A stretch of 64,000 bases of DNA from Leucogyrophana mollusca (lineage: Eukaryota; Basidiomycota; Agaricomycetes; Boletales): NCBI GenBank assembly GCA_021014945.1, contig MU266394.1, positions 62,001-126,000 of the forward strand. Reading direction: 5' to 3'. Shown here piece after piece: positions 34,390-46,636 of this stretch (position 1 is the stretch's first letter; each line of letters starts with the position of its first letter). The position numbers were made by a program, and so were the translations under genes. The notes beneath the pieces were generated by a model. It ran no database searches. It was not told the DNA's origin and saw only the letters and a list, made by a program, of their open reading frames with translations.

Positions 34390-37300
34390 ATGGCTGACGG
34401 GAAACGAAGCATACGAGCAGAAGTCCAGGAAACTACTACCAATGATGGACGTCCGGCATCCGCTCCTCTGATGGCCAAATCGGCCTTCCAGTCGGCTCCG
34501 GCGCGCGTCTATAGTCCAGACACGCATCGTGTTGTCAGCGAATCTAGGGTTCCGACGACTCTTAAAGAGAGCATCCAGTCACTTGACCTGATGGCCAATC
34601 TGAAACGGAGTGAACCGTCCATAGTGAAGACAAGAACAGGAAGTGTACTTTCGAGGGGTTTCATACTTAAAACAGACTACTATCCGTCAGGTATTTAATC
34701 CTCCGGATCTCGTCTGCAGCTTCATGACGTGCTAAATGGATATTTTGTTACCTCAAGGTCGGGCCCTTGACTTAGATCTCAATGTCCACGGCGCTCCGAA
34801 CTTTAGAGCACCACGTCAAGGCAATCTCAACGTGTTTGGAGTTGCACAACCGCGGACTCAGGGATTGCGCGCTATACTTTCGGTGCTCCGGTGCCGCCCC
34901 GGAACTTCCAATCCGTCACATGTTATATGGTTTTCTACACGAGAGGAGCCAATCGGTAAGCCTGAACATTATACGATATATCTAGGATATCTGTGATGCA
35001 CCATTGACGAGCTTTCGCGAACTGCGATTTGTGAGCGTGGACTGGTGTGATATTCATTGACAAGGTTTGTGTCTTCTGTACAGTTTATATATCTGGCAGG
35101 CCATTCGTACTGCGCGATGCATCTGAACCAAGAAAAACACTTTCTCTATCTGACCGCGCCGAAAATCTTGAAGCGATAGAGGAACGTCTGAAAAATGATA
35201 TTTTACAAGAAGCTACCAAGTGAAGTTGTCCGCACGTATGGGGGCCCTCGGCTTATATCTGACACGGCGCACAGATACGGAGGGTTGGTACTGACTCACA
35301 ATGAACTTCGTACGTACAAATTCGTCGGACCTCGTTCCCCCGAATGACCGCACACATTGACAGCGGCGGAAAGCGGCGAAGGCGCGATACTGCCAACTTG
35401 GACCCACGTTGATACGGTCAATGTAAGAACATCGAAAGAACTCTGGGAGAACATGCAAAAGGATGGCTGGAATGTCGAGGTACGTAAAAGCTATATTGTG
35501 TTCTAGCGATCTCATTATCGTTTTCGTTATTTCATGCTTAGTATCACCGGTAAAGTCCATCTAGATTACTACTGTAAGTGTGCGGCTGATGCATACGCCT
35601 GATTTTTAGAATTCCCATCTCCCCTGATCGACCCATCGAGGTAGGACCCATGTTATTTGTTTGGTATGCCTTTGAGAGCGATCCACGCCTACAGGATAAC
35701 TATCTTGATGCATACCTTCGCGTCATCAAGAACGCAGATCCAGTCCGAACCGCCCTCGTTTTCTCGTGCGGCATGGGCGCTGTACGCACCACGTTCGCAA
35801 TGGTAGCTGCTTTGATCGTAAGAAGGAAGATCTTGCTTTCGAGAGGCTCGGAAGACCCCTATGTCACCAAATCTTCTTTCTTGGCTATCAATGGAACCGG
35901 GGCCCAACGGGGTGGCAGCACCTCAGGGTTCAGCACAGTAAGCCGACATATTCCTAGATTGCTAGTTAATTCACACTGATTGTTATTCGCTCCAGCCGAC
36001 AAATCAGGTGCGTCGATGTAGTGGTACCACATATCCTTTGCTCATATGCAAGATTTCCCCAGCCAGCTACCGACTTTAAGCTCGCACAAGCATTGGAGAA
36101 TGCCAGCGCTCAACAAGATGCGAACAAATCTCTGCTGAAACTAACCCTTATCCTCCAACAACGTCAGTGTCTCGTTTTTCATTATAGTACTCTTTCTGAA
36201 GACCGTGCTTAAGATATTCAATCGCAATCCGCTATTGGATTACTTATGGCACAGCCTGCATTGCTGGAGAACCTGCGTAAAGCCCATCAGGGCAATTACG
36301 GAGTAATACTTAGTTTATTAGGATGTTTGGACCATGGACTTCAGGCGAAGAGGCTGGTAGATCGGGTCATTGATGCATGTGCGTATTACCTCGGTTTCTC
36401 CCGGACCTTTGATTCCATTACATGTATGACAGGCGATCATGTCACGAATCTGCGAGAGGATATCCTCATCCATCGAATGAGGTACTCGCTGGCAGCGGTA
36501 GCTGGGGATGAAGCAAAGAGAGAGGACGTCTTGAAGAAAGCAGGACGGTCCCTGGAGAAGTAGTACGCACTCTTTCTCCCCACGACTTTGGTCTCTTGGA
36601 TCTGAGCCACTGATCTATCAGCTTCTTCATGATCGCCTTTGCGAGTTACATCGAATCGAACGCCGACCAGTCATTTTCAAGCTGGTTGAAGGTAAGGGCT
36701 TGTGACACGATCTCTCCTCACACCCGGTCGTTAACACCACCACGTCTGTAGGCACGGACAGAAATATGGAAGTAAGTGTTTAGTTGCCACTTTCGCTGAT
36801 GACACGGCCGGATGACACAAACTACCTAGCCAAGTCATGTTTCTAAGGAAGTCTTATGGATCCCGCCTGAATGTCTTTGCACCCGTGAACGACCTCACAT
36901 TACTGTCAAGATCAGGCGCGGAAGACAAATCGCTCGTGGCCGGGCAAAAGAATGATGTAGAGATTGCCGGTGGACAGCTTCTAGGTGACGAGTACAGTGA
37001 CCACGTTGTTAAGGTAAACCATACCCTTGTTACCATTTGCAGTTGCGCGCATTTGATACGGGCGTTGAACAGAACCGGAGCGGCATCATCCTGCGAGAAA
37101 GGTACATTAGTTTCATCTTGTCGGCTGTTCGTCTTATCTGGGCTTTCTTCGCACAGCACACTGCTCAAGTCCGATCAGTGGTTATCGGAGTCCCACCGCG
37201 TTTCGCACTCTGTGCGAGGAGCAATTAACTTCCGGAATATACCAGGAACGAATATTTACGCTCTCGGCCAACCAACTGAATCGGCCCTTCATGAAGTGGT

Positions 37301-40300
37301 GAAGCTTGTCAAGGACACACACCCGAATGCCAATCGAGTGGTATGGATTACGCTGAGGGAAGAGCCAATTGTCTACGTCAATGGCGCGCCGTACTGCTTG
37401 AGGCGGGAGCGGTTCTCGTTGAGGAATATGAAGGGTTTGTTATCATCACCGAAGGTGTTTTTTGAGCTAATCAGACTTTCCAGACTATGGTGGCATCTCT
37501 GCTTCAAGGTTGGAGGTTTTAGAGGAGAGACTGAGAGACGACGTTCGGGCGGAGCTGAACACCTTCGAGGGGAGGTGTGCTTTTCAGCTGACCCAAAGCA
37601 CCCTGCGACGCTGACATACTCATGATAAACAAGGCTACTTCTACACACAGAGACGCCTGATGGCTCGGTCATCCCAGTGTGGGAAGAGGTGCAACCCTGC
37701 AATATCGCAGTACTCAAAGACCTTATGGCATCATCCAACTTCGACTGCGGGGTCGACGTTCAGTATGCCCGAATCCCGATAACGGCGGAGCGACCTCCAG
37801 ATTTCGCAGATATAAATGAGCTTATGGAAGTTGTCGTCCGCTCAGATTCTGCAAGCACTGTCATTGTAGTCAACTGTCAGCTTGGGAGGGGGCGAAGTAC
37901 GTTGACATCGGTGAGTGGTTTCAAGGGCATTAGGTCAAATTCGAGAATCGAGACTGACGTTGGAAGAGATATAGGTTCTAATCTTCTTAATCCAACGATG
38001 GTTGGAGCAAAGTAGAATCCTCGCACAAAAATCGCCTCGCCTACTTCCTCGCTCGATCTCCGTCATGTCGGTCCCACCATTAGATGGACAACCTGACGAG
38101 CCCACAAATAGAAGGGAGTCGTATCAAGTGATCAACAGTACGTTGTTGACTGTGTGAATGGTGCGCCGCTCAGTGCTACACTCTCGCACACAGATTTGCT
38201 ACGCATCATCCGCAAAGGGCCGGCGGTGAAGAATACTGTTGACGAGGCTATCGACCGGTGTGCGGAGGTTTACAACTTGCGCGACGCGATCGAGGAAGAA
38301 CGCACTCGAGCCGAGCAGGCGGCTGACGACAGACAAAAGCGAAGTCATGCATCCAAAGGTATTTTCCACTGAAGTTTCCCCGCGGGATGGCACTGACGCG
38401 ACGGCTGGACCAGGACTGCAGAATCTCAGGCGCTACTTTGAGCTCATCGTTTTCCAGGCATACTTGCAATCCACCGAACCCGACACGATCAAGTCGTTTG
38501 AAACGTTTGAGACGTTTATCGAGAATAGACCAGGTTTGCTTGCCAGCATTTCTGAGTAAATCTTAGCTTGACTTAGCCTATGTTCAAGTCATCAAGACAT
38601 TCGAGAAGGAACTCGTTGTAGAAGGGATGAATGCTCTGAAGCCTCTCGAGCGTGCCGATGTCAACGATGGCATGGCCCACCCAGACGAAGTAAAGCAGGT
38701 TGTTGTTAATCGATCTGGAAGCATTCTATCTGCATCAACAATCCTGAAGAGTGATTTCTTCTCCAATTTGCAGAAGATGACGCTCCCTGAGTGAGTTTTT
38801 CCACCGCCTGTCCCCAGCACGTGTGTGGAATACGTGTTCTTTTCAGACGTATCGATGGTTCGCCGAACTTCAGGCGTGTGCCTCTAACTCTACAGCTGGT
38901 TTCCTCTGGTGCTTCGTCGCCTGCCGACTCGGCAGAGTTTGTGGTGGGCGGGGCTGAGGATGGAAAGATGGTCTGTGGGAGGTCAGTAATCTCCTTAACC
39001 CACCAATTCCCTTCTAACCTTGCGTGTTAGCGGGATGCCTACTGTTCAAGGGTATGTGCCAATTATTCTGCGGTGGTGGAGTTGACAATGCCACCTCCAT
39101 CAAGACTCCGACGAGCCCTGGACAGAGTCGATGCTGGGCCCCTGGGTCATAACAAGGTGTTCTGGACCTCCCTGCGTGAGGTATGTGCACGCTGTACCTT
39201 GCGAAGCGATCCTCACTCACTATCGCTCAGGAACCCGTCATATATGTTGCAGGAAGACCCCATGTTTTACGCCTTGTCGATAAACCCCTCGAGAACGTCG
39301 AGTAAGTGCATGACTTGACAGTGGCTAACTATGTGTAATATATTATTCCCAGGGCAACAGGCGTCACCACCAGTATGGTCGAGACCATGGAGGAGCGCTT
39401 CAAGAAGGACGTGCTGCGTGAGTTACGCTTGGGAAGAGGGCGGATTCTACTGCATGACGAAGTCGAGGAAAGACCGGGCGTATTCTCCATCATACCACTG
39501 TGGGAGACGGTCTCGGAGGCAGACATCATGACCCCGAGGGATGTGTTCAATCTGATGTCAAAGGAAGGATACAAGGTGGGCGTTGCTGTCAAGTAATGCG
39601 TTCTTTGTTCTGATTTCTGCTCGCCACTCACCCAGATCAATTATGACCGTGTGGCCATTGTGAGTTACTGGTATACCGATCGTACGTTGACCAGGCTGAC
39701 TGGTAGCCCAGACGGATGAGCAGGCACCACTGCCGGACGCGCTCTCGCAACTCTTAGATCGTGTCCGATGTGGCTACTCTGAAGCCGGAGATTTCATATT
39801 CAACTGTCAAATGGGGAGAGGACGCACGACGACCGGAATGGTCACTGCCTGTCTGATTTCGACGACAATGAGCTGGCAGGGAGTCGATAGCATCGACAAC
39901 CAGGAGGAATCCGTGGCGATTAATTATGACTCGATAGATGGTCCATCAGAGGAAGAAGCATACTTGCAAGGCAAGTATCTGTCGTTTGCGAGGCGCCCCT
40001 TTGCTCACCTTGGTCTTATGTCTGCTAGGAGAATACAAGACGATCTTACAGCTTGTCGGAGTGCTTTCGTACGGAAAAATCGCGAAACGGCTGACGGATC
40101 ATGCCATTGATCTCATGCAAGACGTGCAGAACCTGCGGAAGGCGATATATGAGTAGGTTTCCCTAGCTGATCATCTGGACAGGCTGACTAGCGGTGTCCA
40201 GCTATAAACTGAAGGTCGAGGCCACCGAGAAGGGGAGTGTAAAACACCGGAAGTTGATGGGCATCGCGGTGAACTATCTGTGAGAACCACGTTTCAGCTG

Positions 40301-40474
40301 GCAGGGAGGGAACTTTCTGATGTTATTATCAGGTATCGATACGGAACCCTCATCGTATTCGCCAACTATTTGATCGAGCTGCGAGAGCAGCAGGGAGAGG
40401 AGCTTTCATTCTCTGCGTGGCTTACAGAGCATCGCGAAATCGCAAAACTCCTGGGGAGAAGATCGTTAGACTAG
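34390..40474 (+). CDS. Paladin-like protein with three PTP-like (phytase-type) phosphatase repeats
   Basis: Large multi-exon gene starting MADGKRSIRAEV. The product has three repeated units. Each has a REEP-type strand followed by an active-site-like CX5R loop. The REEP strands are IWFSTREEPIVYISGRPFVL, WITLREEPIVYVNGAPYCL and FWTSLREEPVIYVAGRPHVL. The loops are CGMGAVR near 35768-35790, CQLGRGR near 37875-37895 and CQMGRGR near 39805-39825. Cys and Arg are present in all three. This layout matches paladin (PALD1) and its fungal relatives, which carry the PTP-like phytase/inositol hexakisphosphatase domain. Catalysis is not settled for this family. The early splices I checked (for example the CCGTCAG/gtattt donor and the junction giving YHRIPISPDRPIE) keep frame. 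Not every intron was placed, so the exact length is not stated. The C-terminus is KLLGRRSLD. Confidence 0.88.
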
Positions 40475-41144
40475 TGTTCTCAAGAACGGGCAGGGGGCGC
40501 CCGGCATGGTCACCTAGCAAGCATACTTACTTATAGACCGTAACTGATCCCCATCTACCACTGTCAGTGACCCAAGTCACATAATGTCATGTGAAACGTA
40601 CCTTTCTGTGAACACAGCTGAACACACGGTCGACCGGCTGACGCATGCACGGCCATTGCATCTTGATGCGAAGGGGAGGCTGGGTTGGGCTTGGCGACAA
40701 TTACGCGGCCAATAAACCTCGACCGCGTTGCAGTGGATACTTCGAGATCTGAGGAGCAAAACAAGTCCCGTTTATGAGCCAGAAGAACATTCCCTTAGTG
40801 CGAAATAATAAAAATTAGCGGTGCAAGGGGACCGCCATGGGGTAATTTCGTGACAGACGTCACCAAACGTCACGTCACATTGAGACCCACTGACACTGCC
40901 ACGGAAACGGGCTTCATCAATCAGTTGCTTTGCCTTTTCTTCAACTTTCTTTTAGCTCACGCAATATTGTCGCTCACAGGTCTCTTCTCTGCTACCAAGC
41001 TTGCTTCATAGCTGGGCCCAAGCATACCCCCCAGGGCCACCATATTGTCGACAATTTCAGAGACACACTGCGCTCGAAAACCCCACTGAGAACGCTCGTT
41101 AACTTTCGGTTTTCACTCGTCACACGGTCACTGCGGAATCCAGG
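40475..41144. promoter_or_regulatory. Intergenic region before the Ser/Thr-rich membrane protein
   Basis: These 670 bp in a tandem arrangement hold the 3' UTR of the paladin-like gene and the promoter of the next gene. No specific element stands out. Confidence 0.4.
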
Positions 41145-42351
41145 ATGAAGAAGGCGACACGATGCCTGCTATTCCTTGTAATGGCGTCCTGTACCCTTCT
41201 GTTTGCGTTTGCGCCCCGTTTCCAGCTTCTGGAGGGTGGCAAGCAAGAGCTGCATGTGCGCGCCTTACTTCCCGACCAGAGTTCATCCCCCGCTGCGTCC
41301 TCGTCGACCCCAGCTTCCGCGTCATCTGCACCAGCATCACAGACCTCCTCATCGCAAGCCACTTCCTCAACTACTCCGGCTAGCTCATCTCAGCCATCCA
41401 GTACGCCGCCACCATCTTCTAGTCCACCTAGCAACACCGCAACCAACCCATCATCAACTAATCCCGCCGGTGGCGACAGCTCAATAGCGACGACGGCTAC
41501 GAACGCTGACGGACAGGTCTTCACTAGCGTTGTTGCCGCCCCTGCACCTTCCAGCGCTGCGCCAACAACGACATCGAGTAGTTCCGGTGGCTCTGGCTCT
41601 AGCGGCCTTGGTACTGGCTCGATTGTTGGTCTGTCAGTCGCGGGAGGTGTCGCAGTAATTGGGATACTCTCATTCTTTGTTTGGAAATTCACCCGGAAAC
41701 GTTTCTCCGACTTCGATGATAGTAAGTTGTTAATCACGCAAAACATGGCTGCGAGCTTAACGTGATATCACCCACCCAGACGAAGCCATTAAGTGGCCAG
41801 AACTTAACACTCATGGTGGCGGGGACGTCCATGCCCTTCCAACAAAATCTACCGGCCGATCTGGCTTTGGTACAGAGAATGATTCCGACATAAATCTTGC
41901 ACGTGCACCCAGCCCTAGTGTCACAGGCGGTTATGCCCACTCTGTCGCTGCTTCTTCGGTTCCAGACGTGTACGGAAGCGGTCAGGACCCATATGCAGTT
42001 CCACCTCTTCCTCACTTGAACCCCAATCAGCCCTATCGCGACGATCCTGGCACGTACGGCCAACCTGGGTACTACGACCCATATAGAGGCCCCGTTCCTA
42101 ATACTTTCGGCGATGGCTTTTCCGATGGGCACGGCGCAGAAGCCATTCCAATGACTCAAATGGCCAGGACAAGGAGTCCTGGGCCACAGGCGGCATATGA
42201 CATGCAAGGTCGTGGTTCCCCTGGTCCGCAGGCGGCCTTGGGGTACGGCGTACCCATGGAGGGCAGGACGGGGAGTCCTGCACCTTCTGCATTAGGTGCG
42301 AGGAGGCCGTCACCTGGTCCGCAGGGGGCGTATGGATATGGCCAGCGGTAG
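41145..42351 (+). CDS. Ser/Thr-rich single-pass membrane protein (Mid2/WSC-sensor-like layout)
   Basis: Two exons, 41145-41721 and 41780-42351, encode 382 residues. A hydrophobic N-terminal signal segment (CLLFLVMASCTLLFAFA) is followed by about 100 residues very rich in Ser, Thr, Pro and Ala, probably O-mannosylated. A transmembrane helix lies at residues 159-180 (SIVGLSVAGGVAVIGILSFF), followed by the basic stop-transfer KFTRKRF. The cytoplasmic tail of about 190 residues is Pro/Gly/Tyr-rich and ends with three SPGPQ repeats. This layout is shared by many fungal cell-surface proteins, including stress sensors of the Mid2 type. No cysteine-rich WSC domain is present, so membership of a defined family is not claimed. 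Confidence 0.8.
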
Positions 42352-42914
42352 TCGAGGTGGGTGGAGGGGCTGGGTGTCGGCTAGATGCCGCAAACCGGGA
42401 AGGTGATGGACGAATAGACGGCTGCTTTCAAGGACTGATACCCTTCATGACGACGCCCAGTGATCACATCTTGCATGTACCGCTGGCTCCACGATTACCT
42501 TTGGTCCTCTTCAATCCCACGCATTTGTGTTTTGTTGGCATCTCATCAAAACGCATTATCGCAGGTATCTTCGTTGGTATCTTGTTTTTATCGCTTCCTT
42601 GGTGGTGTCCCTTAACGCCGTCGCTATCTTACTATCGGCATCTTCCTATCTCTCTTCTCGGACACTCCAGCATACGAATCTTTTATTTGTCACTATGTTT
42701 CATACGGTCCAACGAATCTACTACTAATAAAGAGCTGACAATATCGAAGATGCCGGCTTGCATAAGGCAATTGCGCGAGAAATGCTGGTGGATTGATGCT
42801 ATGCTACAGGTGGCAAGAAATGCACTACGTCCAGGATCAAAGTCCGAGAGGAAAGAACTGAAGCAATACTAAGTAAGTGGCGAAACGACAAGAGTATCCT
42901 GCTACCCAATGTTA
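42352..42914. other. Convergent spacer, membrane protein / VTC4
   Basis: About 560 bp lies between two stop codons on opposite strands. It is pyrimidine-rich on the plus strand and has no ORF with a recognisable domain. Confidence 0.45.
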
Positions 42915-45900
42915 TTACTCCGCCATTTCTGCGATACGCAAACCGATGTTCGTGCCTAGAGCAGCCAATAATACGAAGCAAAGGGCTGTGGGACCATACT
43001 TGTCATAGTAGAGACCCTCAGCGCTGCGGGACCTCAAACGAATAGCTCGATAGACGAATATGACGGCGGAGTAGGCGATGGCAAGAAGGGCTGCCAAGGT
43101 GAACATGGCAGCGCTAATGAGACCTTTAGAATCGCTAGCTGGAACGAAATTGAGTAAGGTTGTTGCAATCGTGCCAATGAGGACGGCAAAGTTAAGCCAT
43201 TTCTATCATAACGGAAGTCACTTAGCAGTTAGGAAGAGAGCGGTAGAAAGACTGACGAGGAATGTCCGCTCGTTGGCAAAATACACCTTCGGCTCAACGC
43301 GAACAGGGACCGCAATCCTCTTACCCAATGGAGCGATCCAGTCCCTCGCTAGTAACCTTTCCTCGAGCATTGCTGAACCGTCCTCGTCGTCATCCAGAAT
43401 CCCTCCAGGTTGCCCAATGTTATCCAAACGTTCGCTTTCGCGTTGCGCATTCGTTCCCTGTAGACGCTCCCTCAATCTTTCGTCAAAAGCCGATGATGGG
43501 GCAAGAGGATCGATGGACAGGGCCTCGCGGCGGTTCGAAGCGGCAGAGGACGGCTTGACTGAGGAGGGCCGGGACTTTAAGAAGGGAGTACGCTCATCAT
43601 CTTCGACGTCACCGTCCCCACCTTCATCGATCTCCTCTTCACCTCGATCACTGATGCTCTCGACTCTTGTTACATTCGGTCTCTCAGGTCTTTCGTCACG
43701 CTCTTTCAGGGACTTCTCGCGGTATGCCACGGCATCCGCGACGTCTTGCTGAGAAAGCCCGGTACGCCTGCCTTCGTCCTTCGCAGGGGCCATGACCATT
43801 TCCTCGTCCTCTTCACCCTCCGAGATAGGTTCGGTGTAGGCATGCGAAGGTGTCATGGCTCCAGATGATTGCTGTTCAGGAGTGCTCTTAGAGGAAGCCG
43901 ATGGCGCGGGGCGCTCAACGGTTAGGTAGCCAGTGTTGGGCTTGAGGATATCAGTATCCACTGAATAAGGACACTGGTGAGGACAAAGACAACAGTACAC
44001 CAGCTACGAGACCTACTTTGAGGCAACCAAAACGGAACCAAATCTGCGCGGTTGGGGATGAGCGTAGCGCATCCGTGAATAAATTTACTATAGGGAACAC
44101 TGGTAAGCGGCTGCACAGTGCCGACGACAAGCCCACAAACCTGAACTTCGGGACTGCTTCAACCAAATGCGATTGCACGAGGTCGGTCACCCACGACGGA
44201 GGCTCCTGTCCGTACTGCGTTTGCAGCTTAACTTCGAGCACTCCATATCTATTATCAACGTTTAGTAGCCGACGGCAGCACGAAGATAGCTCGACATACT
44301 TGAAAAGTTCCTTGTCCTCCGCCACCACTTGATCAAATGGATGGTCGATGCCAATATCAGTGCGCCGCCAGTTGTCCCCTGCACGGACCCGCCCGTCCCA
44401 GTTATCCTCTCGGATCATGGTGAGCTCTGTATCGAGCGAGATACGCACGCGAGCATCACCAGGAAGTTGAAAGGCAGTCCTATTGTAAAACGTCCTCATG
44501 ACTTACGACCCGATTAAATGACCGTCAATCTGCGATTTGGATCACATACCAGGTGTAAACTGTCGCGTGAGCACACGATATTGTACCTCATTCGCAAGCT
44601 GTATCATAGAATCCACCTCTTGCTGGCTCTTCTTGCCCTTGTCGGCCAACGCCTGTAGCTCGGCATCCATGGTGTACTCTCCAGCCAAGAAAGCATTTAC
44701 TAAGTGCTCCTTTATTGCGAACCGCGCCTTGACGGACTTTTCGCCAGTCCAGTCTTCCCTGTGCGTTTTTCGCTCGACAAATATCTAGCATGGTAATCGA
44801 ATTCAGCAGCCCATAGCAAGAAGTAGAAACAATGTGCTTGCCGTCTTGACATCGGTGTCACCATACCAACGAAGTCGAATGGCTTCAGCGCCTTCCGTCT
44901 TTTCCAGGCGTCCTAGATACAACTCAAGTTCTTCGTTGTCAAAGTATATTGACGTAATAGCTGCAAGACGGTTGAAGCGCTTGTAAATTTTTATCCCCGA
45001 AATTGATCACAAGACTAACCGGCATCCTTGGGTTCGAATTCCTTGTCAGCGTTGAACACTGGGGAAAAAACTCAGTCAGCTGATGGTCACCATGTCACCA
45101 ACTTTCGCAAGGCCTACCGAGAACGGGCAGATGCCTCAAGATTGCCAGTTTTAGCGGGACAAGATTATCCGGATGGACCTATTGTTTGTGAGTATGGCTC
45201 GTCTGCAATATTGCACCAAGTACCAACCCAGTATTTGGTAGTCTGCCGCACAAACGCACTTTGGTTTCCACCGGCACTCGAGTCACCTTGGACGGGATGA
45301 CCACGAGTGCGCACCAGGTCGTAAAGCTTGGAAAGCTTCACTATCAAGGCGTCCCAGTTGTATTTGTAAAATGGTCTCTCTTCGAGATAATCTTGGATAA
45401 AGGTTGGCTTCAAGGGAAGATTTGTTTGTTTCTGAAAGGGTCTGAGTGGTGAGCCAGGCACATGAATTATAGGATGAAACCAACGTCATGTTTCTATGAA
45501 CAGGTAGGTGAGCAATAGAAAAATTAGGCGGACCAGCCGTACAAACAGACCTTTAGAATTTTCAAAAATCCAGTGATGTTGAGTTTCGTATACAAAGCAA
45601 GGTCGTGAACGTCGGCGACAAGGGTAGCGACTTCTTCTTCTAACCCATGGAAAAGGTCTTCGAGAGTAGCCTGTGAATCTTCGTCGTCTGGGTCATCGTC
45701 ATCGTCTGAACCTTCGTCTGGGCCATAGTCGGAAGGGCGTGATTGGTGGGATTCCGGATCGGTCGAGCGAGTTGGGGACGGAGCCACGCTCTCCTGAACA
45801 GCTTCTTGAGCTACAAGTCGCTTGACGTCCTTTTCCGCATCCCGGATTCGTCGAGATAGCTCCGCCGTCTTCCGAGTCAATTAATACAGTAAGTCAAACC

Positions 45901-46224
45901 AAAAGAGGGGCGAGCGTACCTTCTGCTTCTGAAAGTCGTGGATTTTGTCCAGTTCACGCTTCAGCATAGCAGTGAACTCGCGTTCATCGCGGTCGTTCCA
46001 ATTGTGGGCGGTTGTACGATTCTGGAAAGGCGCGCGCCAAAGTTATACTCCATTCTTGTGGTCGTGACGCGACGTACCTTCAACTCCCTCTTGAGCAAAT
46101 TATAATCAATATAGAACGGTCGCCACTCATTGTAGAGATCGGTCTGTTATGAAGTGCCATCCTTGTAGCAATTTAGCGGTTAGAAGTTATAATCACGCAC
46201 GGTGATTTTCCTTCCGAACTTCAT
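42915..46224 (-). CDS. VTC4: Vacuolar polyphosphate polymerase subunit VTC4
   Basis: Catalytic-type subunit of the VTC complex at the vacuolar membrane. It starts at 46224 with MKFGRKIT, joined to [21 protein letters not shown], the N-terminal helix of an SPX domain. The SPX region continues to [15 protein letters not shown], whose lysines bind inositol pyrophosphates. The KHD codons come from a 9-nt exon at 45493-45485. The tunnel-type polymerase domain follows, with [55 protein letters not shown] and VLEVKLQTQ, so the basic and acidic catalytic residues look retained. A long acidic linker ([20 protein letters not shown]) precedes the C-terminal VTC1-like membrane domain ([18 protein letters not shown] to [11 protein letters not shown]). 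Choosing Vtc4 over Vtc2/3 rests on these residues. A Vtc2/3 identity is less likely but not excluded. Confidence 0.87.
45485..45493 (-). other. 9-nt microexon of VTC4 coding Lys-His-Asp
   Basis: The preceding exon ends at 45551 with KILK and the next starts at 45431 with KQTNLPL. The conserved SPX motif requires KKHDK between them. The only source found is AAACATGAC at 45493-45485, bounded by ATAG upstream and GTTGGT downstream. Adding it keeps phase 0. It is inferred from family conservation and has not been seen in a transcript. Confidence 0.7.
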
Positions 46225-46636
46225 CGCTGCTCACCGCAATAGCTCGTAGATGTCCAGCGGGGTCCTTGTCCTGAAAATGCGACAACGAAAGTTTCCTAGA
46301 GGTCGTACGAGCGATTTCCAGCCGCGAGCCAACCCGAAATCTTTGCGTCAGAAAGTGCCCAAGCACACGAACGTTCGCGTTCGGTTCACCGTTCAAGTCC
46401 AAGTTATCCTCGAACGTGCGTTCGTTTCAACTTCCGAAACATTTCCTTTTGTAGCTCGGCCAAGACATTTTCGGCATCAGAGCGGCCAGCCGTGACGAAT
46501 GGATCCTTCAAATACTACGTTCATACTCCGCGGCCTTGCTGTGGCGGTGACATGGCCCGGTCACAGTCTCTGCGTCCGATCCAGCTTCAGACTCGAGTGG
46601 CAAGTCAATCAACGTCAAGTTCAGCGTCCGGATGAG
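46225..46636. promoter_or_regulatory. Bidirectional promoter region VTC4 / GTR2
   Basis: These 412 bp separate the divergent VTC4 and GTR2 start codons. The stretch contains GAACGTTCGCG-type inverted sequence near 46370, but no CACGTG. An in-frame ATG at 46499 could extend GTR2 upstream. It is treated as non-coding because its sequence does not resemble the family. Confidence 0.45.

Noticed and set aside
46499..46636. In-frame upstream extension of GTR2 from ATG 46499.
   Set aside because: The added residues do not resemble Rag proteins and would overlap the shared promoter with VTC4. The start at 46637 suits the family.
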